DNA of 5,927 nt from Lachnospiraceae bacterium (GTDB taxonomy: Bacteria; Bacillota_A; Clostridia; Lachnospirales; Lachnospiraceae). The notes beneath the pieces are model-generated. The model saw nothing but the letters and a program-made list of their open reading frames with translations, searched no databases and had not been told where the DNA came from. The stretch spans positions 1 through 5,927 of the forward strand of contig JAFRYJ010000075.1 of the NCBI GenBank assembly GCA_017437705.1, written 5' to 3'. Made by a program: the position numbers and the translations under genes. Below are positions 1 through 5,506 of the stretch, piece by piece (the stretch's first letter is position 1; the number at the start of each line of letters is the position of its first letter).

Positions 1-500
1 CGGTCGTAGACATCGTTCTCATAGCCCCGGCGGATGTATTCAACAGACCCGGACTTCACCGTCTGAAGCCCCAGCTCCACCCACACCGGCTTGATGCCGT
101 TTATCTCCGATAAAAGGTCCAGGACATCATCCGGCAGACAGTCGGGCCTGGTGGCTATGGATATCGCCACTATATCCTCCCGGGATACCGCTTCCATGTA
201 CTTTTCCCTTAAGACCGGGACCGGTGCATATGTATTCGTAAAAGCCTGGAAATACGCGATATATTTCCCGTCCTTTATCTTCTTTTCCAGCAGCTTTTTG
301 CCCCGGTCCAGCTGCTCTCCCACGGACAGCCCCCTGCCCGGGGTAAAGTCGCCGGAGCCTCCCTCACTGCAAAATATGCAGCCCCTACTGTCCAGTGCGC
401 CGTCGCGCACCGGACAGGTAAAGCCTGCATCAATTGCTATCTTGTATACCTTGCATCCGAAGGTATCTTTCAGATATTCATTTAAGGAATAATACTTCAA
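1..500 (-). CDS. TIGR01212/YhcC-type radical SAM protein (N-terminal part, cut by window edge)
   Basis: The visible 166 residues are the N-terminal half of a radical SAM protein of the TIGR01212/YhcC group; the frame stays open to the left edge, so the C-terminus is outside the window. Visible family landmarks are KVYKIAIDAGFTCPVRDG (about residues 17-34), the cluster cysteines C29, C41 and C44 (CX11CX2C, not the classical CX3CX2C, but this wide spacing is usual in this group), GGSGDF (47-52), YFQAFTNTYAP, SIATRPDCLPDDV and WVELGLQT. The cysteines should bind a 4Fe-4S cluster that cleaves S-adenosylmethionine; the substrate is not established by the sequence. The start is TTG at 500: AAGG at 507-510 lies 7 nt upstream, no ATG fits as well, and the protein then begins (M)KYYSLNEYLKDTFG, as family members do. 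It follows the flavodiiron gene by 9 nt, with its ribosome binding site partly inside that gene's TAA stop, so the two are probably co-transcribed. Family assignment is firm; start is likely. Confidence 0.9.
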   Translation of the reverse strand, partial: MKYYSLNEYLKDTFGCKVYKIAIDAGFTCPVRDGALDSRGCIFCSEGGSGDFTPGRGLSVGEQLDRGKKLLEKKIKDGKYIAYFQAFTNTYAPVPVLREKYMEAVSREDIVAISIATRPDCLPDDVLDLLSEINGIKPVWVELGLQTVKSGSVEYIRRGYENDVYD

Positions 501-506
501 CTTCTT

Positions 507-511
507 ACCTT
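507..511 (-). promoter_or_regulatory. Shine-Dalgarno site of the radical SAM gene, overlapping upstream stop codon
   Basis: Read on the minus strand, TAAGG combines the TAA stop of the flavodiiron gene (512-510) with an AAGG ribosome binding site, followed by a 7-nt spacer and the TTG start at 500. This decides the TTG start and suggests translational coupling between the two genes. Confidence 0.55.
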
Positions 512-2300
512 AGGATATGCGCTCGAAATCGGCGGGGCCGTGCTTGCACAGTGGACATACGAAGTCGGCGGGAAGCTCTTCGCCTTCATAGATATATCCG
601 CATACCTTGCATACCCAGCCCTTCTTGTTCTTCACTTCGGGTTTGGGCTTAACGTTTGACTGATAGTAGTTGTACGTCATTGTCTCCTTGTCGGACATCA
701 CTCTGGCTTCCGTTACGGAGCAGATGAACATGCCGTGGGTGCCGAGATCGATCTCCTGCTCCACCTTGAGGGACATGAACGCATTGATATATCTGGGCAG
801 GAATGCCAGGCCGTTGTCGGAATGAAGGGGCTCGAAGCCGTCGAACTTGTTGACGGTCCTGCCGCTCTGGAAGCCGAATCTCTGGAATACGGAGAAGGGT
901 GCCTCCACCGACAGACAGTTGACGTTCAGTATGCCCGTCTTTGCGATGGTATGGTATGAATAGTTCGCCTTGTTGATGTTTACGGCCACCCTGTTGGGCT
1001 GGCTGGTGAGCTGCGTAACGGTATTGCAGATCATGCCGTTGTCCTTCTTGCCGTCGTTCGTCGTTACCACATAGAGACCGTAGCCGATCTTGAAGAGAGC
1101 CTTCATATCGTTCTTGTCAGCCTTTTCGCTGGACTGTGCCCTGTAATCCATTGTCAGCTCCGCTGCCATTTTGTCGATGGCGGCTCTGGAATCATCATTA
1201 AGGGCTGAAAGAAGGGTAACGTCCGTCTTCACATATGTAAGGTTTGTGCTTTCAGCAAGCATTTCCTTCATAACATTGACTGCGTTGGGTGCCCATGATC
1301 CGTTCTCCATGAATGCAACGGTACGGTTTTTATAATGCCTTTCCGTCAAATGGTCAATAAATGTCCTCATGAAGGGGAAGATATCGCCGTTGTATGTGGT
1401 AGTCGCGAGGACAAGCTTCGAATATCTGAAGGCGTCCTCCACGATCTCCGCCATGTCTTCACGGGCCAGATCGTTTACTACTACCTTGGGAGCGCCGTTG
1501 TCCGAAAGTTTCTGAGCCAGCAGCTCCACAGCCTCCTTCGTATGACCGTATACGGAAGTATAGGCTATCATGATACCCTCTTCCTCGGGCGTATATGATG
1601 ACCACTTGTCATAAAGGTTTAAGTAATAACCCAGGTTCTCCGTAAGGATGGGTCCGTGAAGAGGAAGGATCTTCTGAATATCCAGGGTCGCTGCCTTCTT
1701 GAGCAGATCCTGTACCTGATCGCCGTACATGCCGACGATGCCGATATAATATCTTCTTGCCTCGCACGCCCAGTCCTCATCTGCATCCAGGGCTCCGAAC
1801 TTGCCGAAGCCGTCTGCCGAGAAGAGCACCTTGTCGTATGCGTCGTAGGTGACCATTACTTCCGGCCAGTGCACCATGGGAGCGAATACGAAGGTGAGCT
1901 CGTGTCTGCCCAGGTTCAGCTTCTCGCCGTCGTTTACAACGAAGCGCCTTACATCCGGTCCCAGGTTGAAGAACTGGTCCATTATCTTGAAGGTAAGGGC
2001 ATTTCCTATGACCACCGTTCCCGGATAGATCTTAAGGAAATTGGCGATATTGGCCGAGTGATCCGGCTCCATATGCTGTACCACGAGGTAGTCCGGCGTC
2101 CTGTCGCCCAGCACCTCGCCAAGATTGTCCAGCCATTCGTGGGTGAAGTTTTTATCCACGGTATCGAAGACCGCGATCTTCTCGTCCATTATCACATAGG
2201 AATTGTAGGCCATGCCGTTTTCAACCACGTACTGGCCTTCGAAAAGATCTATCTCATGATCGTTCACACCGACATATTTGATATCATCAGTAATATACAT
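510..2300 (-). CDS. Flavodiiron protein fused to flavin reductase and rubredoxin (FprA-Hrb-like O2/NO reductase)
   Basis: A 596-residue cytoplasmic enzyme expected to reduce O2 to water and/or NO to N2O. Residues about 1-240 form the metallo-beta-lactamase-like diiron domain with every usual ligand present: H76, E78, D80 and H81 in QHMEPDH, H144 in VHWPE, D163 in SADGFG and H215 in LPLHGP. Residues about 242-385 are a flavodoxin domain with the FMN phosphate loop TSVYGHT (248-254). Residues about 399-548 resemble a flavin reductase (FMN-binding) domain. A Lys/Pro-rich linker (551-560) leads to a C-terminal rubredoxin with C564/C567 and C582/C585; only 14 residues separate the two CX2C pairs. 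In Moorella thermoacetica the reductase-rubredoxin half is a separate protein (Hrb) that feeds FprA, so electrons here probably run NAD(P)H, FMN, rubredoxin, FMN, diiron within one chain. Start ATG has an excellent AAGGAGG site; the gene has its own likely promoter. O2 versus NO preference cannot be told from sequence. Confidence 0.95.
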   Translation of the reverse strand: MYITDDIKYVGVNDHEIDLFEGQYVVENGMAYNSYVIMDEKIAVFDTVDKNFTHEWLDNLGEVLGDRTPDYLVVQHMEPDHSANIANFLKIYPGTVVIGNALTFKIMDQFFNLGPDVRRFVVNDGEKLNLGRHELTFVFAPMVHWPEVMVTYDAYDKVLFSADGFGKFGALDADEDWACEARRYYIGIVGMYGDQVQDLLKKAATLDIQKILPLHGPILTENLGYYLNLYDKWSSYTPEEEGIMIAYTSVYGHTKEAVELLAQKLSDNGAPKVVVNDLAREDMAEIVEDAFRYSKLVLATTTYNGDIFPFMRTFIDHLTERHYKNRTVAFMENGSWAPNAVNVMKEMLAESTNLTYVKTDVTLLSALNDDSRAAIDKMAAELTMDYRAQSSEKADKNDMKALFKIGYGLYVVTTNDGKKDNGMICNTVTQLTSQPNRVAVNINKANYSYHTIAKTGILNVNCLSVEAPFSVFQRFGFQSGRTVNKFDGFEPLHSDNGLAFLPRYINAFMSLKVEQEIDLGTHGMFICSVTEARVMSDKETMTYNYYQSNVKPKPEVKNKKGWVCKVCGYIYEGEELPADFVCPLCKHGPADFERIS

Positions 2301-2305
2301 GACTG

Positions 2306-2315
2306 CACCTCCTTA
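2306..2315 (-). promoter_or_regulatory. Strong Shine-Dalgarno site of the flavodiiron gene
   Basis: TAAGGAGGTG on the minus strand, ending 5 nt before the ATG at 2300, is nearly a full complement of the 16S rRNA 3' end. It fixes the start codon and predicts high translation. Confidence 0.85.
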
Positions 2316-2326
2316 TATTAACTGCT

Positions 2327-2355
2327 ATTTTACACTATGCAAAAAGGCCGGTCAA
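2327..2355 (-). promoter_or_regulatory. Probable sigma-A promoter of the flavodiiron gene
   Basis: On the minus strand a -35 box TTGACC (2355-2350; 5 of 6 to TTGACA) is separated by exactly 17 nt from a -10 box TAAAAT (2332-2327; 5 of 6 to TATAAT). Transcription would start near 2320, giving a 5' leader of about 20 nt that includes the ribosome binding site. This lets the flavodiiron and radical SAM genes be expressed apart from pepT. A 13-nt dyad, TCAAAGGCTTTGA (2364-2352), covers the -35 box and could be an operator, but no known regulator site is recognised. Confidence 0.7.
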
Positions 2356-2362
2356 AGCCTTT
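2341..2362 (-). terminator. Weak terminator-like hairpin after pepT
   Basis: About 10 nt past the pepT stop the minus-strand transcript can form AAAGGC / GCCTTT (2362-2357 with 2348-2343) around an 8-nt loop, and the distal arm continues into a run of five T (2345-2341). The stem is only 6 bp and half of it is A-T, and it shares bases with the -35 box of the following promoter, so termination would be partial at best. Confidence 0.35.
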
Positions 2363-2372
2363 GAAGCCGCTG

Positions 2373-3611
2373 TTATCTGTCCTCCGAAGCCGCTCTCTCC
2401 AGTATGAGGAGGATCAGCTCCACGTTTTGTTTCATCTCGTCGACGGAGGCAAATTCATACCTGCTGTGGAAGTTGTAACCTCCGGTCCCCAGGTTGGGAC
2501 AGGGGATACCCATAAAGGTCAGCTGGCAGCCGTCGGTACCGCCGCGGATGGGTTCTATGACGGGCTCTATGGACAGCTCCCTCATGGCATCCATGGCGTC
2601 GGTAACTATCTCGGGCCTGTCCCTCAGCTTCTCCGCCATGTTGTAGTAGGTGTCGCTTATGTCGAGCTCCGCCGTATTGGGGCCGTACTTATCGTTGATC
2701 TTATTAACGGCAGCCTCCAGCACCCGCTTTCTGTCCTCGAACTTCTGCCTGTCGTGATCCCTGATCAGATACTCCATACCGGCAGTGTCGGCAGACCCGA
2801 ACATGTGGATAAGATGGTAATATCCCTGGCGGCCGTCCGTCTTCTCCGGCACCTCGTCCTCCGGCAGCAGGCTGTTCAGCTCGATAGCCACCTTAAGGGC
2901 GTTCAGCATGATGCCTTTGGCGTATCCCGGATGGGCGGAAATGCCGTTGATGATTATCTTCGCACCGGCCGCATTGAAGCTCTCGTAGGAGGTCTCCCCA
3001 AGGGCCCCGCCGTCTATGGTATATGCATGGTCGCATTTGAATCTTTCGGTATCTATATTGAGAACGCCGTTACCCACTTCCTCATCGGGAGTAAAGCAAA
3101 GGACCACTTTTCCGTGTCTCCTCTCCGGCTCTTTGAGAAGGCGGCTGAAGACCTCCATTATGGCCGACACGCCCGCCTTGTCATCCGCGCCCAGCACCGA
3201 TGTGCCGTCGGTGACCACAAGGTCGTCGCCCAGCACATTCTTCATCACCGGATAGTCCCTGGGAGACAGCACCCTTTTGCCGCTTTCGTCAAGAGGGATA
3301 TCTCCGCCGTCGTAATGATCCACTCTGTGGGGCTTCACCCTTTCGGCCCTGACAGCATTGGACGTATCCATATGGGCCATGAGGCCTATGACCGGAGCAT
3401 GCTCCGCAGTGGCGGGCACCGATGCATAAACATAGCAGTGCTCTTCATCATAGAACACGTCCTCCGCTCCCATCTCCTTAAGCTCTTCATAAAGGATCTT
3501 CGCCAGATCCCTCTGGACCGCAGTGGACGGCGTGGTGTCAAAGCCCTCCTCGGACTGGGTAAAAACGGATGCGTATCGTATAAAACGTTCTCCTATGTCA
3601 CTATATGTCAA
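2373..3611 (-). CDS. pepT: Peptidase T (tripeptide aminopeptidase), M20 family
   Basis: A cytoplasmic zinc aminopeptidase that removes the N-terminal residue from tripeptides, serving peptide use and protein turnover. With the start chosen here the protein is 412 residues, close to the approximately 410 usual for PepT. All M20B landmarks are visible: AHMDTS with zinc ligand H80 and D82, GADDKAG with the bridging D143, TPDEEVG with catalytic base E177 and ligand E178, TIDGG with D200, and FHSRYEF with H382. GISAHPGYAKG lies in the dimerisation-domain region, and IRGGTDGC near residue 357 is also family-typical. The frame can be extended to a TTG at 3641, but the TTG at 3611 has AGGGAGG 8 nt upstream and starts the protein at the conserved region just before ERFIRYASVFTQS. 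Its start overlaps the stop of the HD-domain gene, so the two are translationally coupled. Function is secure; the exact start is likely. Confidence 0.95.
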   Translation of the reverse strand: MTYSDIGERFIRYASVFTQSEEGFDTTPSTAVQRDLAKILYEELKEMGAEDVFYDEEHCYVYASVPATAEHAPVIGLMAHMDTSNAVRAERVKPHRVDHYDGGDIPLDESGKRVLSPRDYPVMKNVLGDDLVVTDGTSVLGADDKAGVSAIMEVFSRLLKEPERRHGKVVLCFTPDEEVGNGVLNIDTERFKCDHAYTIDGGALGETSYESFNAAGAKIIINGISAHPGYAKGIMLNALKVAIELNSLLPEDEVPEKTDGRQGYYHLIHMFGSADTAGMEYLIRDHDRQKFEDRKRVLEAAVNKINDKYGPNTAELDISDTYYNMAEKLRDRPEIVTDAMDAMRELSIEPVIEPIRGGTDGCQLTFMGIPCPNLGTGGYNFHSRYEFASVDEMKQNVELILLILERAASEDR

Positions 3612-4183
3612 CTTATGTTCCTCCCTCTGCTTTTCAGCCAAAGATCTCGTTTCTTTATCGCCTCAAGGTCCTTTTCCTTTATGAGGCTCATGATGTCCGG
3701 CTCGATCTCCCTCTTCTTAAGGGTCTCCTCAGCCGTGCTGCATATCATGTCTGCGATCACGATAAGCGCCGCCTCTCTCGATCTGGGCATTTTCGCAAAG
3801 GGTACCGGCCACATGTGGCTGAGTATTATGTTCCTCTCCATTTTGTTCAGATAAAAATGCTCCAGAGCATTTATAAGAGCAAGCCGGGGATGATACAGCG
3901 AATGCTTCCAGTCGGAGAAGGGCATTTTATCTGTATCGTAAAGATAATAATCGTGGAGCATCGCTCCTGTAGCCAAGCTTATGCAGTCTATCTTCAGATC
4001 CAGTTTACAGGCGATATAAAAGCTCACATAAGCCACGTTCAGGGAATGTCTGAAGGTGTTGTTCCCCCTGTGCTGGCGGATCTTCTTCATCACCTGAAGG
4101 CTGTTGTGCTCTTTCAGCTGTTCCATCCTCTTAAAGAAGATGTCGACAGTCGCCCTTGCCCTGTATCTCTTCTTCCATTTCAT
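3608..4183 (-). CDS. HD-domain protein, putative metal-dependent phosphohydrolase
   Basis: A 191-residue soluble protein with an HD-superfamily core. Candidate metal ligands appear in the expected order: H46 (FRHSLNVA), H77-D78 (GAMLHDYYLYD), H98 (YHPRLAL), H123 (ILSHMWP) and D145 (VIADMIC). The extra histidines between the HD pair and the final Asp fit HD subfamilies that bind two metals. The N-terminus (MKWKKRYRARAT) and the last 40 residues (rich in Lys, Arg and Glu) are strongly charged, which could allow nucleic acid or membrane-surface contact, but that is speculation. No signal peptide or partner domain is seen, so the substrate (nucleotide, phospho-ester or other) is unknown. The ATG at 4183 has AGGA 9 nt upstream. 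The TGA stop overlaps the TTG start of pepT (TTGA), linking their translation. It lies behind a terminator-like hairpin and a structured spacer. Confidence 0.85.
   Translation of the reverse strand: MKWKKRYRARATVDIFFKRMEQLKEHNSLQVMKKIRQHRGNNTFRHSLNVAYVSFYIACKLDLKIDCISLATGAMLHDYYLYDTDKMPFSDWKHSLYHPRLALINALEHFYLNKMERNIILSHMWPVPFAKMPRSREAALIVIADMICSTAEETLKKREIEPDIMSLIKEKDLEAIKKRDLWLKSRGRNIS
3620..3626 (-). promoter_or_regulatory. Shine-Dalgarno site that decides the pepT start
   Basis: AGGGAGG on the minus strand lies 8 nt upstream of the TTG at 3611 and inside the last codons of the HD-domain gene. The alternative upstream TTG at 3641 has only GAGA-like sequence before it, so the downstream start is preferred. 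Confidence 0.7.
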
Positions 4184-4213
4184 AAAAGTGTTTCCTGTTT
4201 ATACTGTCCTGTT

Positions 4214-4300
4214 CCGGGTGCCGTCACCGGATCCGTCCGGCTTCCGATAACATTTATGCTTCATCACATCCGGACCCGCAAGGCCCGGGACGGCTGCCGG
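4214..4300 (-). repeat. Imperfect nested inverted repeat in the leader of the HD-domain gene
   Basis: The outer arms, 4285-4300 and 4214-4230, pair as CCGG, a 2-by-2 internal loop, GCCGTC, a one-base bulge and CCGG, giving about 14 bp. An inner stem GTCCGG / CCGGAC (4275-4270 with 4240-4235) encloses a 29-nt loop that is richer in A and T. Alternative local hairpins are possible, for example CCGGGCC / GGTCCGG (4287-4281 region with 4276-4270) and CCGGA / TCCGG (4240-4236 with 4231-4227 region). It ends about 30 nt before the HD-domain ATG and has no T run, so it is not a normal terminator. It could be a structured leader or a dispersed palindromic repeat; no known riboswitch family is recognised. 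Confidence 0.5.
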
Positions 4301-4324
4301 TATATTTTCTTTTTACCCAGAGAA

Positions 4325-4352
4325 ACATTGCCCGGAGCCTTCCGGACAATGT
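4325..4352 (-). terminator. Probable intrinsic terminator after yqeY
   Basis: The minus-strand transcript forms a 12-bp stem (4352-4341 with 4336-4325) closed by a 4-nt loop, AGGC. The one non-Watson-Crick pair is U-G in the minus-strand RNA but would be a C-A mismatch in plus-strand RNA, which fits minus-strand transcription. Two further G-U pairs can extend the base. The tail TTTCTCT is a poor U-tract, so efficiency may be modest. It sits about 40 nt after the yqeY stop. Confidence 0.65.
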
Positions 4353-4391
4353 CCCCTGTATATACGTTTTTAATTTCCCTGATCAGAAGAG

Positions 4392-4829
4392 TTATTTAAG
4401 AAGCTCTCCCACTATCCTGTTAATAAGCTTTCCGTCGGCCTTGCCCTTTAATACGGGCATGATCGCCTTCATGACGGCTCCCTTATCCTTTGCTGCTATT
4501 ATTTCGGAGAAATTTTCCGTAATATACTCTTTTATCTCGTCTTCCGACATCATCTTCGGAGCGTATTCGGAAATGACATCGTACTTGAACTGATACTCGG
4601 CCTTCAGATCCTGCCTGGAATCCGGACACTGATCCAGCTGCTCCTTCGCGATCTTCTGCTCCTTGAGGATGGCTGCGTTCACCATATCCTCGGGGATGTC
4701 GTCCCTGCAGCCTGCATCGATGCCGGCCTTCTTAACGGCAGACACCAGTCCCGAAATAGCCTCTTTCCTCTGTTTATCTCTGGCCTTCATGGCCGCTATC
4801 ATATCTTCCTGAAGTATCTTTAATTCCAT
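4392..4829 (-). CDS. yqeY: YqeY family protein (GatB tail-like domain)
   Basis: A 145-residue soluble, mostly helical protein of the YqeY family, near the usual length of about 147-150. The N-terminal part (about 1-90) begins LQEDMIAAMKARDKQRKEAISGLVSAVK, matching the long-helix bundle with the ADMKxAMKxKD-like opening. The C-terminal part (about 90-145) has YAPKMMSEDEIKEYI and then the family signature GAVMKAIMPVLKGKADGKLINRIVGELL. That tail resembles the C-terminal domain of GatB, the amidotransferase subunit that contacts tRNA, so a tRNA-linked role is often suggested, but the cellular function is not known. In many Firmicutes yqeY follows rpsU; here the gene before it is an unrelated membrane protein. 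ATG at 4829 has AAGGAG 5 nt upstream, and this site touches the TAA stop of the preceding gene. It is the last gene before the hairpin at 4352-4325. Confidence 0.92.
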   Translation of the reverse strand: MELKILQEDMIAAMKARDKQRKEAISGLVSAVKKAGIDAGCRDDIPEDMVNAAILKEQKIAKEQLDQCPDSRQDLKAEYQFKYDVISEYAPKMMSEDEIKEYITENFSEIIAAKDKGAVMKAIMPVLKGKADGKLINRIVGELLK

Positions 4830-4840
4830 ATGCTCTCCTT

Positions 4841-5491
4841 TTATGCAAAAACCATGATTATGCTGAACACGAACATTATCAGCCCGGCCACGAGGATAAA
4901 CAGATCCGATACGGCAGGCGCCCTTTTGACGAGTATGTCCTCGGGATTCTTCGGGTCGATGAATATCTCGTAGCTCCGGTCGTCCCTGAAGGTATTCTCC
5001 AGGACCTTCTCGTTGTATATATCCGCAGCCTCGGACGTGTATTCGCTGCCCTCAAACTCGTAGGTGAAACGTGGGGAGAATTTGGGATTCCTTATGCCCG
5101 ATGCTCCCACCCTTACGGCCCCCGCATATAATGCCAGCACGGGGGTGCTGCATCTGAGGGGCTTGACTATACCGAGATATGCGCCCACCAGGGCCACCAG
5201 AAGCGACAGTCCGATGAAAAGTATGAGCTGCGTTACTATACCCGGATCCCTGAACCTGTCCCTGAAAAGGGGGCTCAGCAGTGTAATAAGTCCCCACACC
5301 GCCCAGTATACAGCCAGGATCTTTAAAAGAGCCTGGGATGTGTTCCTGTTCTTCTCCCTGTTTTTATAAAGCATAAGAAAAGTGAACACCGCCAGCGTGA
5401 GGAACACCGCCCCCACCACGGCCAGCTCCTGAACGGCTATGGCCACGGCAAATTCAGCTATTACGGCAACAAGCATTATGACTATAAGCAT
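4841..5491 (-). CDS. Integral membrane protein with DUF3592-like extramembrane domain
   Basis: A 216-residue membrane protein with no recognised named homologue. Hydrophobic segments lie at about residues 1-20, 22-42, 54-73, 84-108 and 193-215, predicting five helices. Between helices 4 and 5, residues about 110-190 form a hydrophilic domain that resembles DUF3592: a beta-type pattern with PRFTYEFEGSEYTSEAAD and, near its end, YEIFIDPKNPEDILVK. In that family the equivalent strand carries a V-Y-D-P-x-N-P-like motif. No catalytic residues or transporter motifs are visible. The first helix contains E13 and the short break to helix 2 has Q21-E22. Helices 2 and 3 are joined by a basic, polar stretch (YKNREKNRN), which by the positive-inside rule suggests that loop is cytoplasmic. 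ATG at 5491 has GGAGG 4 nt upstream. It lies 15 nt after the histidine-phosphatase gene and 11 nt before yqeY, so it is probably in their operon. Function unknown; DUF3592 likeness is by eye. Confidence 0.75.
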   Translation of the reverse strand: MLIVIMLVAVIAEFAVAIAVQELAVVGAVFLTLAVFTFLMLYKNREKNRNTSQALLKILAVYWAVWGLITLLSPLFRDRFRDPGIVTQLILFIGLSLLVALVGAYLGIVKPLRCSTPVLALYAGAVRVGASGIRNPKFSPRFTYEFEGSEYTSEAADIYNEKVLENTFRDDRSYEIFIDPKNPEDILVKRAPAVSDLFILVAGLIMFVFSIIMVFA

Positions 5492-5506
5492 GTTTCCTCC
5501 GATTTA

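Noticed and set aside
1656..2321. A 221-codon plus-strand open frame opposite the flavodiiron gene
   Set aside because: It lies across the diiron domain coding region, whose minus-strand frame keeps all catalytic ligands; the plus-strand translation has no recognisable domain.
2321..2341. Alternative promoter TTGCAT-16-TAATAT closer to the flavodiiron start
   Set aside because: Both boxes match at only 4 of 6 positions and the -10 box abuts the ribosome binding site, so the transcript would start inside or after it. The TTGACC-17-TAAAAT pair is much better.
2337..3854. A 505-codon open frame on the plus strand opposite pepT and part of the HD gene
   Set aside because: It is fully antisense to two well-supported genes, its translation resembles no known protein and is rich in His, Val and Arg as reverse-frame shadows are, and no ribosome binding site or promoter supports it.
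4198..4227. Promoter-like pair GTGACG-18-TATAAA just upstream of the HD gene
   Set aside because: The -35 box is a 4 of 6 match within the inverted repeat, and the predicted start would fall inside the ribosome binding site, leaving almost no leader.
4253..4281. Second weak promoter candidate TTGCGG-17-CATAAA in the spacer before the HD gene
   Set aside because: Spacing is right but the boxes match consensus at only 3 and 4 of 6 positions, which is expected by chance in a spacer of this size. A promoter is likely somewhere here, but I cannot place it.
4184..4391. Possible known riboswitch in the spacer between yqeY and the HD gene
   Set aside because: No conserved core of a riboswitch family that I can recognise (T-box, TPP, SAM, glycine, c-di-GMP, ZTP) is seen, and the downstream genes do not suggest a ligand.
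3605..4399. A 264-codon plus-strand open frame across the HD gene and the 4184-4391 spacer
   Set aside because: Antisense to the HD gene with all its metal ligands, and it runs through hairpin sequences in the spacer; no homology is recognised.
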